Assembly (NCBI GenBank): GCA_002296965.1
Contig: DBIW01000035.1
Coordinates: forward strand, 1-15,597
DNA from: Treponema sp. UBA792
GTDB lineage: Bacteria; Spirochaetota; Spirochaetia; Treponematales; Treponemataceae
Direction: 5' to 3'
Length of the DNA stretch: 15,597 bases
Shown: one piece after another, positions 6,714 through 13,558 of the stretch
How positions within the stretch are numbered: the first letter of the stretch is position 1
How the letters are laid out: every line of letters starts with the position of its first letter
Position numbers and translations under genes: made by a program
Notes under the pieces: generated by a model
Databases searched by the model: none
What the model saw: the letters and a program-made list of their open reading frames with translations, nothing else
Told to the model about the DNA's origin: nothing

Positions 6714-7672
6714 ATTCGCCCTGCCTCCATTCCCTTATAAATCCGTCCGCGCTTTCGTCGCAATCATATTTCCGTTCGCTTGTGGAGCAGGCGCTAGGCT
6801 GCGGACTTCTCCGTCCGGAAGATGTGCCGCGCTTCCACAGGGAGCTTATGGAGATTCTTTTCGCGCAGAGGACGAGGCTTGACGGCGGCGAGAATTCATC
6901 GGTTCCGGCTTCCGTGGCAAGAAGCATGATGGATTCCATCGCATTCGTGATAGGCATGGAGCTGAAATTCTGCCCGGATCCCGGCTCCGCGGCCGCAATG
7001 CTCCGTGATTTTCCTCTTGAGGGAATTTTTTCCGCCGGACTTGAGCGCGGAAAAATGAAGCTTGTTCTGGCCTCCCATATCCACCGTAAAATCAGGGGAG
7101 GGCTTTTCGACAGTCCCAATGTGTTCTGGAAGACGACGGCAGTTGACGGAATCGCCGCGTTTTTCCGGGTGTACAGCCTTGACACCGCGGCGCATGAGAC
7201 CCACATAACCGCGGACTATCCGCTGTGTCTTGGCAGGCCGGATTCCTGCGGAATAGAATTCATTCTTGAGTATCTGCGCAGGCTTGATGCGGAGAATTCG
7301 TTTCTGCTGCGTTTTGCGCCTATGGATGTGCACCGCCTGATGCTTGGCGTGTCGGGTGACTATGCGTCCTGTCCGGTGAATATTTTTGAGACAGCTGTCC
7401 TTGCCGCGGCCGTCCTTGCCTGTGCCGGACGTTCCTGCCGGAGACTAGATCCGTCCGCTTCGGATATCAGTTCTCTGGCGGAAAGAATCCGCGGGCTTGA
7501 CCCCGGCGGAATCCGCGGTGTTTTGGAAACCGCTCTTGAAGGAGTTGATATGGAGATCGGAATTCCTGCTGAGTCGCGGGCTTATCTCCGGCGCTGCCTT
7601 GACGTTCTGGCGCGTACCGTCTCCGTCGCCTCAGGACTGGAAGCCCTTGACAGGCTTATTCCTTTCCGCTGA
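6710..7672 (+). CDS. DUF6179-family protein, uncharacterised
   Basis: A 320-residue, mainly helical, soluble protein. Features I recall from DUF6179 are SSVPASVARSMMDSIAFVIG (about 64-83), a central block with FDSPNVFWKTTAVDGI and FFRVYSLDTAAHETHITADY (about 131-170), then GIEFILEYLRRLDAENSF and MDVHRLML. The HITADYPLC stretch with conserved His and Asp looks like a possible active or metal site, but that is only inference. The start codon overlaps the stop of DUF6323 (ATGA), so expression is coupled. I cannot assign a function. It is followed by 129 bp with a large inverted repeat, then the convergent symporter gene. Confidence 0.72.
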   Translation: MNSPCLHSLINPSALSSQSYFRSLVEQALGCGLLRPEDVPRFHRELMEILFAQRTRLDGGENSSVPASVARSMMDSIAFVIGMELKFCPDPGSAAAMLRDFPLEGIFSAGLERGKMKLVLASHIHRKIRGGLFDSPNVFWKTTAVDGIAAFFRVYSLDTAAHETHITADYPLCLGRPDSCGIEFILEYLRRLDAENSFLLRFAPMDVHRLMLGVSGDYASCPVNIFETAVLAAAVLACAGRSCRRLDPSASDISSLAERIRGLDPGGIRGVLETALEGVDMEIGIPAESRAYLRRCLDVLARTVSVASGLEALDRLIPFR

Positions 7673-7764
7673 GAAAGTCCATTGGGCCGGAAAATACGGA
7701 CTTCCGATGGAATTCATCAGGTCAGACGGCTTGCTGCCTCCTCTGGCCTGCCGCATGGAATGGC

Positions 7765-7796
7765 TTTTCCGGCACGGAGGAATCCGCGCCGGAAAA
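7765..7796. repeat. 13-bp inverted repeat between convergent genes
   Basis: The arms are 7765-7777 and 7784-7796 around a 6-nt loop. In the minus-strand transcript all 13 positions pair (one G-U), while the + transcript has an A-C mismatch. It therefore fits best as a 3'-end structure of the symporter message. There is no T run after the stem on either strand, so it is not a standard intrinsic terminator. Confidence 0.55.
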
Positions 7797-7801
7797 ACCG
7801 G

Positions 7802-9139
7802 CTATCTCCAGTTGAATGTCGCAAGTCCGATTATGTAGATCGCGATTATGCAGACTGGCACGAAATATGCGAATACCGGTCTCATCCAGCTTCTGACCTT
7901 GAGACCTTCACCCTCGTTTGCCTCGGCCATGAGATTGTCCCAGCCGAGTCCGAACTTTTTGCTGCAGCAGAAGAGCGAGAACACCAGCGCGCCGAGCGGA
8001 AGAAGATTGTTGCTCACGATGAAGTCCCACAGATCCAGCCATGCGGAATCAGGTCCGAACGGATGGAATTTGAATACGCTGTAGCCGAGCGCGGTTGTGA
8101 GGGCAAGCAGAAACACTCCAGCTCCACAGATGACGCAGCCTTTCACCCTTGACCAGCCGGTAAGCTCGCGGACACACGCAAGGATATTCTCGCAGACGGC
8201 AAGCTCCGTGGAGAAGGCAGCAAAAACCATGAAGAGGAAGAACAGGCTTCCCCAGACCCGTCCTCCGCCCATGTTGTTGAATACGGCTGTCATCGTGTTG
8301 AATAGGAGAGACGGCCCGGCGTCAACATCGATTCCGAACGAGGCGCACGCCGGGAATATTATGAGTCCGGCTGTTACGGCGACGAATGTGTCGAGCACTA
8401 TGACCTGGACGCTTTCTCCCATAAGGCTTCTGTCCTTTCCGATGTAGCTTCCGAAAATCGCCATCGAGCCTATTCCGATTGAAAGCGTGAAGAATGCCTG
8501 ATTCATCGCCCCGACAATCACCGGAACAGTCAGCTTGGAGAAGTCCGGGATAAGGTAGAATGCGAGTCCTTTTCCCGCTCCGGACAGGGTCATGCTTCTT
8601 ACGGCAAGAACCGCCATCAGAATCAGCAGGAGAACCATCATGTATTTTGTGACCGACTCAAGCCCGGTCTGGAGATTTCTTGTGAGAATCGCAAAGCACA
8701 ACGCGACCGCTATAAAAAGATACATCACGTTTATGCGCGGACTGGAAATCATGGCGCCGAAACTAAGCGATGCTGATTTTCCTGCGACGAACGACACAAA
8801 GTAGTAAATCATCCATCCTGTCACGACCGTATAGAACGCCATGAGGCACACGTTTCCTATAAGGCAGATGTAGCCGTGGATATGCCATTTTGTTCCGGGT
8901 TTCTCAAGTTTCTGGTACATTTTTACCGGACTTGCCTGCGACGCGCGTCCGAGCGCAAATTCCATCGTAAGTGCCGGAAGTCCAAGAAGGACAAGGAATA
9001 TAAGATATATAAGAACGAACGCGCCGCCTCCGTTCTGACCGACCATCCACGGAAATTTCCATACGTTTCCGCAACCGATAGCGCATCCCGCGCTCAGCAG
9101 AACAAATCCCAGTCTGCTGCTTAATCTTTCTCTAGCCAT
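7802..9139 (-). CDS. Neurotransmitter:sodium symporter (NSS/SNF family)
   Basis: A 445-residue integral membrane protein with about 11 hydrophobic segments, the usual number for bacterial NSS members of the LeuT fold (MhsT, TnaT). The TM1 signature is visible early as GCAIGCGNVWKFPW (residues about 18-31), followed by QNGGGAFVLIY. It should import an amino acid or similar small molecule with Na+; the substrate cannot be read from the sequence. The ATG at 9139 places LSSRLGF at the position where the family starts, so this start is reliable. No ribosome site precedes it: TATAAT lies at -12 to -7 from the ATG, so the message is predicted to be leaderless. It is divergent from the deoxyinosine glycosylase, with 68 bp between start codons. 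Confidence 0.93.
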   Translation of the reverse strand: MARERLSSRLGFVLLSAGCAIGCGNVWKFPWMVGQNGGGAFVLIYLIFLVLLGLPALTMEFALGRASQASPVKMYQKLEKPGTKWHIHGYICLIGNVCLMAFYTVVTGWMIYYFVSFVAGKSASLSFGAMISSPRINVMYLFIAVALCFAILTRNLQTGLESVTKYMMVLLLILMAVLAVRSMTLSGAGKGLAFYLIPDFSKLTVPVIVGAMNQAFFTLSIGIGSMAIFGSYIGKDRSLMGESVQVIVLDTFVAVTAGLIIFPACASFGIDVDAGPSLLFNTMTAVFNNMGGGRVWGSLFFLFMVFAAFSTELAVCENILACVRELTGWSRVKGCVICGAGVFLLALTTALGYSVFKFHPFGPDSAWLDLWDFIVSNNLLPLGALVFSLFCCSKKFGLGWDNLMAEANEGEGLKVRSWMRPVFAYFVPVCIIAIYIIGLATFNWR

Positions 9140-9145
9140 TCGGAG

Positions 9146-9174
9146 ATTATATCAGAAAAAACACCGTATGTGTA
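9146..9174 (-). promoter_or_regulatory. Leaderless promoter of the symporter
   Basis: On the minus strand, TATAAT (9151-9146) ends 6 nt before the ATG at 9139. A weak -35, TACACA (9174-9169), is 17 nt upstream. Transcription would start at the A of the ATG. Confidence 0.6.
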
Positions 9175-9195
9175 TAATAAGTTTTGCGGCTTGGG

Positions 9196-9201
9196 TATAA
9201 T
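9196..9201 (+). promoter_or_regulatory. -10 box of the deoxyinosine glycosylase, leaderless
   Basis: TATAAT at 9196-9201 is followed by 6 nt and then the ATG at 9208, the same geometry as the divergent symporter. I see no good -35. A second TATAAT lies at 9173-9178. Confidence 0.5.
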
Positions 9202-9207
9202 GTCGGC

Positions 9208-9711
9208 ATGGACAGAATCTTATTGCCTTGCCCGCGGATTGTGCATCCGTTTGAACCGTTCTTTGCTCCGGACTCGGAAATTCTTGTCGTGGGAAGTCTT
9301 CCTTCCGTCGCGTCAAGGGCGGACGGATTTTATTACGGACATCCGCGGAACCGCTTCTGGAAAATGCTCGCGCTTGTTTTTGGTGAGGGCACGCCAGGTG
9401 ATATAGAAGAAAAAAAGCGTTTTCTTGAAAGGCATGGAATCGCGCTCTACGATTCTATAAAGGAATGCACAATCCGCAGCTCCGCCGATAGCTCAATCGG
9501 GAATGTGGTTCCCGCCGACATAAATTCCGTGGCGGCGGAATGCAGCCTGAGAAAAATTCTCGCGAACGGAAAGATCGCCGCAAAATATTTCCTCAAATAC
9601 CAGAACCGGGAGCTGTGCGGCCTGCTCAGGGTGATGCCGTCCACAAGTCCGGCAAACGCCGCATTCTCCCTTGAGCGTCTGGCGGACCTGTGGGGCGAAG
9701 AATTAAAATGA
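9208..9711 (+). CDS. DNA-deoxyinosine (hypoxanthine) glycosylase, UDG superfamily
   Basis: A 167-residue protein that should excise deaminated purines (hypoxanthine) from DNA to start base excision repair. Evidence: VVGSLPSVASR (27-37) as UDG motif A, YYGHPRNRFWKML (42-54), HGIALYDSI (76-84), SSIGNVVPADI (95-105) and the C-terminal STSPANAAFSLERL (145-158). This arrangement is that of the small hypoxanthine-DNA glycosylase family (family 6 UDG type). The ATG at 9208 is chosen over one at 9184 because the latter lies upstream of the -10 box and its extra residues do not fit the family. No ribosome site is present. The 120 bp after the stop hold only a palindrome, CGGAAAG/CTTTCCG at 9715-9729, with no T run. 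Confidence 0.88.
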   Translation: MDRILLPCPRIVHPFEPFFAPDSEILVVGSLPSVASRADGFYYGHPRNRFWKMLALVFGEGTPGDIEEKKRFLERHGIALYDSIKECTIRSSADSSIGNVVPADINSVAAECSLRKILANGKIAAKYFLKYQNRELCGLLRVMPSTSPANAAFSLERLADLWGEELK

Positions 9712-9832
9712 CAGCGGAAAGCCTTTCCGGAGCAATCAAGAATATTCCTGCGGACGGCGATGCGCATACAGCCGCGCCTGCCCCTGAGCTGTTTGCGAAG
9801 CAAGCCCGGCCGTGTCTTGCAATGACATCACA

Positions 9833-10456
9833 TCATTTTTCTTTATGATTGTAGTGGCAGTCGCAGTATTTTCCGCCGCCGGCAAGAGTGAATTCCCTTG
9901 TGAATTCCGTGTTGTTCAGGGCGGCCATGTCGTAGTCCAGCGTGCACATCGCCGGAATGTACTCCTTTAATCCGAGCTTTGTCATAAGAAAGCAGATTCC
10001 GCAGGTGTAGAAAGTCGCCGTATATTGATTCAAGGTTTCGCCGTCTTCAACGGAGAATTTCCAGGAGTAAGGATTTGTGTTTTTCTCGCTCCTTCTTGCC
10101 TGCGATTTCAGCAGTTCCCGGCCTTTCGCCGTGTATGCCTTGCTTTTTCTGGAGGCCGCTTTCAGCAGAAAGTTCCCGCACATCGCCCTGCGGTAATAGA
10201 CGCGGACTTCTTCCTCGGAATATTTTTTTTCCACTGATAAAAGCACGGCGGAAAGCATTGCGCAGCTCAAGATATTCATCAGGAAACGGTCGCCTTTTTC
10301 AAATTCGTCAACTTCGGACAGAATTTCCCTGTATTTCTTGCGGGCTTTTTTCATCACTTTTGCAGGATTTTGTTCGTCAAATGATTCCGAAAGCTGCTTC
10401 TTAAATGTTCCCTTAAAACCTGTCCACATCAATTTTTGAATAAAGCCGTATTTCAT
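9833..10456 (-). CDS. L-2-amino-thiazoline-4-carboxylate (ATC) hydrolase-like protein
   Basis: A 207-residue protein. The C-terminal block, LCTLDYDMA-like sequence followed by EFTLAGGGKYCDCHYN, is the mark of the ATC hydrolase family, whose founding Pseudomonas members open ATC in the path to L-cysteine. Most members are of unproven function. The N-terminal third is basic and helical; a Cys-rich stretch (YTCGICFL) lies near residue 160. The ATG at 10456 has GAGGTGG just upstream; an extension to 10594 would run into the ATPase gene and is rejected. It lies 53 nt after the metal ATPase on the same strand, so it is probably the third gene of that operon. The CDCH tail could bind metal, which would suit the setting, but this is inference. 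Confidence 0.72.
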   Translation of the reverse strand: MKYGFIQKLMWTGFKGTFKKQLSESFDEQNPAKVMKKARKKYREILSEVDEFEKGDRFLMNILSCAMLSAVLLSVEKKYSEEEVRVYYRRAMCGNFLLKAASRKSKAYTAKGRELLKSQARRSEKNTNPYSWKFSVEDGETLNQYTATFYTCGICFLMTKLGLKEYIPAMCTLDYDMAALNNTEFTREFTLAGGGKYCDCHYNHKEK

Positions 10457-10509
10457 TTTCCACCTCAAGATATTGTAAGTTGCCGCTCTGCTAAAGCCGT
10501 GAGTTTTTC

Positions 10510-12438
10510 CTACAGCCTCTTCACATTCAGGGCGCGGACGGCGTTCAGGACTGCCAGAACCATTACGCCAACGTCGGCGAAGATTGCAAGCCACATATTA
10601 GCGATTCCGAGCGCACCGAGCACAAGGCAGGCGAACTTGATTGCGAGCGCGAACGTGATGTTCTGGTAGACAATTCCGATGCACTTGCGCGATATTCTGA
10701 TTGCCTTTGCGATTTTGAGCGGATCGTCGTCCATGAGTACAACATCCGCGGCTTCAATTGCAGCGTCTGAGCCCATCGCGCCCATTGCAATTCCGATGTC
10801 CGCACGAGAGAGCACCGGCGCGTCGTTTATTCCGTCGCCCACAAACGCAAGCACATCGTTCTTTCCCTTTTCTGAAATCAGCTTTTCAACCTGATTCACC
10901 TTGTCTGCCGGAAGAAGTTCCGAGTGAACCTCGTCGATTCCAAGATCCGCCGCGACTTTCTCAGCAACCTTTTTCGCATCTCCTGTGAGCATTACGGTCT
11001 TTGCGACTCCTGCCTTTTTGAGCGCGGAAAGAGCTTCCCTTGATGTCGGCTTTTCAACGTCAGAAATCACGATGTGCCCAAAATATTCTCCGTCAATCGC
11101 CACGTGGATTATTGTTCCGACCGAATGACATTCCGCCGCCTCGATTCCGAGCTTTTTCATCAGCTTGATGTTTCCCGCAGCGACTTTGTGTCCGTCAACT
11201 TCCGCGGTGATTCCGTGTCCGCTGATTTCCTCGATGTCCGTGACCCGGCTTCTGTCGATTTCCTTTCCGTAGGCCGCCTGAAGGCTTCTGCTGATCGGGT
11301 GGGAAGATGCGCACTCCGCAAACGCCGCGTATTCAATCAGCTTCGCCTCGTCAATCTTGCTGTGGTGAACCGCCGTAACTTCAAAGACTCCGCGGGTCAG
11401 CGTTCCTGTCTTGTCGAACACGACGATTTTTGACTTTGAGAGCGTCTCAAGGTAGTTCGAGCCTTTTATAAGCACGCCTTCCTTGCTTGCACCTCCAAGT
11501 CCTGCAAAAAAGCTGAGCGGAATGCTGATTACAAGCGCACACGGGCAGCTGATTACTAGGAAGGTGAGCGCGCGGTAAATCCAGTCGCTCCAGTTTGGAT
11601 CTGATTTTGCGATGAGGCAGACGAGCGGCGGAAGAACGGCAAGGGCTAGCGCGCTGTAGCAGACGGCTGGCGTGTAGACTCTTGCGAACTTTGAGATGAA
11701 TTCTTCCGACTTGGATTTTCTTGAGCTGGCGTTTTCCACAAGCTCCAGGATTTTTGAGACTGTTGACTCGCCGAATTCCTTTGTCGTCCTGACTTTGAGT
11801 ACGCCTGTCATGTTTATGCTTCCGCTGATGACTTCCATTCCAGAACTGGCATCCCGCGGAAGGCTTTCACCTGTGAGTGCGCTTGTGTTAAGCGTTGAGT
11901 TTCCTTCTATTATAATTCCGTCGAGCGGAACTTTTTCTCCGGGCTGAACCACAATTACATTTCCCGGCGCAACTTCGGAAGGGTCAACCTGAACAAGCTT
12001 TCCGTCCTTTTCGATGTTCGCATAGTCCGGGCGGATGTCCATAAGGTCTGTGATGTTCTTGCGGCTTTTTCCGACCGCATAGCTTTGGAAGAATTCTCCA
12101 ATCTGGTAGAAAAGCATTACGGCGACCGCCTCGTTGCAGTCGTCAATCAGAAGAAGATTTCCGTGCGCGTTGTAGATTTCAAGCGCGAACGCTCCCACGG
12201 TTGCAACTGCCATCAGAAAATTCTCGTCGAAGACCTGGCGGTTTAAGATTCCCTTTCCGGCTTTTTTTAAGATGTCATATCCGATTATCAGATAGTCAGC
12301 CACGTAGAGAATCATCTTGAGCGGAACTTTGCCCGGAATGGCGGCGAAAACGTTCAGCCTGTCAAGCACGTTCAGAGCCAAAAGCAGCACAAACGCCACA
12401 ATTATTCTTGCAAGCATTTTCTTCTGTTTCTTTTTCAT
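10510..12438 (-). CDS. P1B-type heavy-metal ATPase, Zn/Cd/Pb class (ZntA/CadA-like)
   Basis: A 642-residue membrane pump that exports metal from the cytoplasm at the cost of ATP. Motifs in order: TGES (189-192) of the actuator, the metal-binding SCPCAL (CPC 298-300) in TM6, the phosphorylated Asp in D342-KTGTLT, SSHP (378-381) of the nucleotide site, TGD (485-487) and GDGINDAP (534-541). K601 in TM7 and D622 in the last helix (FADVGV) match residues that mark the Zn/Cd/Pb (P1B-2) subgroup rather than copper pumps. Unlike typical ZntA it has no N-terminal metal-binding domain: the protein starts at TM1, and that domain is the separate upstream gene. AAGGAAG precedes the ATG. The operon order is binding domain, pump, ATC-hydrolase-like protein. 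Confidence 0.95.
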   Translation of the reverse strand: MKKKQKKMLARIIVAFVLLLALNVLDRLNVFAAIPGKVPLKMILYVADYLIIGYDILKKAGKGILNRQVFDENFLMAVATVGAFALEIYNAHGNLLLIDDCNEAVAVMLFYQIGEFFQSYAVGKSRKNITDLMDIRPDYANIEKDGKLVQVDPSEVAPGNVIVVQPGEKVPLDGIIIEGNSTLNTSALTGESLPRDASSGMEVISGSINMTGVLKVRTTKEFGESTVSKILELVENASSRKSKSEEFISKFARVYTPAVCYSALALAVLPPLVCLIAKSDPNWSDWIYRALTFLVISCPCALVISIPLSFFAGLGGASKEGVLIKGSNYLETLSKSKIVVFDKTGTLTRGVFEVTAVHHSKIDEAKLIEYAAFAECASSHPISRSLQAAYGKEIDRSRVTDIEEISGHGITAEVDGHKVAAGNIKLMKKLGIEAAECHSVGTIIHVAIDGEYFGHIVISDVEKPTSREALSALKKAGVAKTVMLTGDAKKVAEKVAADLGIDEVHSELLPADKVNQVEKLISEKGKNDVLAFVGDGINDAPVLSRADIGIAMGAMGSDAAIEAADVVLMDDDPLKIAKAIRISRKCIGIVYQNITFALAIKFACLVLGALGIANMWLAIFADVGVMVLAVLNAVRALNVKRL

Positions 12439-12453
12439 AAATTCTTCCTTGTG

Positions 12454-12672
12454 TTACAGTTCAATCTCGCAGTCGTCCTCGACTTTCCTGCACGCCTTGA
12501 GAACTGCCTTCATAACTTTCTTGTCGTCCTGTCCGTCGTCGAATTCCACGGTCATTTTCTGGAGCATGAAATTCACGCCGGCATCCTTCACACCCTCGAC
12601 AGTCTTTGCCGCATCCTCCATTTTAAGGGCGCAGCTCGCGCAGTCAACTTCAATCTTATAAGTCTTTTTCAT
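12454..12672 (-). CDS. Free-standing HMA heavy-metal-binding protein
   Basis: A 72-residue ferredoxin-like HMA domain. The metal loop is VDCASCALKMED (Cys11 and Cys14), followed by VKDAGVNFMLQKMTVEF and a Cys/acid-rich end, ACRKVEDDCEIEL, which may add ligands. In ZntA-type pumps this domain is fused to the N-terminus with a DCxxC loop; here it is encoded alone 15 nt upstream of the pump. It may deliver metal to the pump or act as its regulatory domain. The start at 12672 has TGAGGA 4 nt upstream. Confidence 0.9.
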   Translation of the reverse strand: MKKTYKIEVDCASCALKMEDAAKTVEGVKDAGVNFMLQKMTVEFDDGQDDKKVMKAVLKACRKVEDDCEIEL

Positions 12673-12714
12673 GTTTTCCTCACTTAGCTGTCATCAAGAC
12701 TCTCTGGCCATTCA

Positions 12715-12732
12715 ATTAAACGGTTGTTTAAT
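12715..12732. promoter_or_regulatory. Operator-like inverted repeat of the metal locus
   Basis: ATTAAAC-GGTT-GTTTAAT is a perfect 7-4-7 inverted repeat between the divergent metal genes. It overlaps the predicted -35 of the regulator gene (12724-12729) and lies just downstream of the predicted pump-operon start. Size and AT-rich arms resemble ArsR/SmtB operators, so it is the likely site for the ArsR-AraC protein. Confidence 0.7.
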
Positions 12733-12752
12733 CTTTATGATGAATATATAAT
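12724..12752 (+). promoter_or_regulatory. Promoter of the ArsR-AraC regulator
   Basis: TTGTTT (12724-12729), a 17-nt spacer, TATAAT (12747-12752). The -35 is within the operator, which suggests autorepression. A start near 12759 makes the in-frame GTG at 12755 unusable and supports the ATG at 12833. Confidence 0.55.
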
Positions 12753-12771
12753 CAGTGCGGAATCATTGCAA
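12743..12771 (-). promoter_or_regulatory. Promoter of the metal-efflux operon
   Basis: On the minus strand, TTGCAA (12771-12766), a 17-nt spacer and TATATT (12748-12743). The start would be near 12736, so the inverted repeat at 12715-12732 covers the first transcribed bases. The -10 regions of the two divergent promoters overlap. Confidence 0.5.
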
Positions 12772-12832
12772 TATTTCGGAGGTTTTTATTTCCTTTCGGG
12801 CGAATTTTTTTTCCGAATGGAACAAGAGGATT

Positions 12833-13558
12833 ATGAGTCTGCCGCATTTTCATCATGAATATTTCAGAAAGGATTTTCTTTACAGCGAGCTTGAAAACGG
12901 GGAGAATTTTAGGACTGTCGCCGAAATTTTTTCCCTGCTCAGCGACACAAGCCGCCTGCGGATTTTCTGGCTTCTCTGCCATTCAAGGGAGTGCGTTCTT
13001 GACATAGCCGAAGCCATGAAAATGACGAATCCCGCCGTTTCGCACCATCTGAAAATCCTGAAGGAAGCCGGGCTTATCGAAAGCTACCGCGACGGAAAGG
13101 AGGTTTTTTACGCCGCCTCCAAGGACGCAAAGACTCAGAGCCTGCACGGAATGATGGAAAAACTGATGTCGGTAACCTGCCCGGATTTTGAGAGCCGGAA
13201 CGAGAGGATAAATGAGAATTCTGAATTTATGGAAAGCCAGGTGAAAAAAATTCAGGAAGTCCACGACTTTATGTGCGAGCATATTTCGGAGCGGTTCACG
13301 ATTGACGGACTTGCGCGAAGATTCGGCATGAACACGACGACGCTCAAGACGGTTTTCAAGGACGTGTACGGAACTTCTCTTGCGGCGCACATCAAGGAGC
13401 ACAGAATGGAAAAGGCCGCGGAGCTTCTGACAAACACCCAAATGGGCATAAGCGAAGTCGCCGCGGCCGTGGGCTACGAGACCCAGAGCAAATTCAGCGC
13501 GGCGTTCAAGGAATTCTACGGCGTGATTCCGAGCGACTACAAAAAGGAGAAGCGGTGA
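12833..13558 (+). CDS. ArsR/SmtB-AraC fusion metal-responsive regulator
   Basis: A 241-residue transcription factor with two DNA-binding domains. Residues about 25-100 are an ArsR/SmtB winged helix: LLSDTSRLRIFWLL, ECVLDIAEAMKM and the recognition helix NPAVSHHLKILKEAGLI, then a wing ESYRDGKEVFYA. Residues about 140-237 are an AraC double helix-turn-helix: TIDGLARRFGMNTTTLKTVF, HIKEHRMEKAAELL and ISEVAAAVGYETQSKFSAAF. Candidate ligands are the N-terminal H5, H7, H8, plus C54 and C116; the usual CxC pair of CadC/ArsR is not complete. The fusion is unusual, and it lies divergent from the metal pump, which it likely controls. AGAGGA sits very close (about 3 nt) to the ATG. Its 3' end overlaps the convergent flavodoxin gene by 22 bp. 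Confidence 0.9.
   Translation: MSLPHFHHEYFRKDFLYSELENGENFRTVAEIFSLLSDTSRLRIFWLLCHSRECVLDIAEAMKMTNPAVSHHLKILKEAGLIESYRDGKEVFYAASKDAKTQSLHGMMEKLMSVTCPDFESRNERINENSEFMESQVKKIQEVHDFMCEHISERFTIDGLARRFGMNTTTLKTVFKDVYGTSLAAHIKEHRMEKAAELLTNTQMGISEVAAAVGYETQSKFSAAFKEFYGVIPSDYKKEKR

Noticed and set aside
6316..7206. Open frame of 296 codons on the minus strand
   Set aside because: It is antisense to DUF6323/DUF6179, rich in Arg/Ser/Pro as expected for a shadow frame, and has no start signal.
7765..7796. Strong intrinsic terminator between DUF6179 and the symporter
   Set aside because: The stem is good, but each strand has T before and A after it, so no U tract follows.
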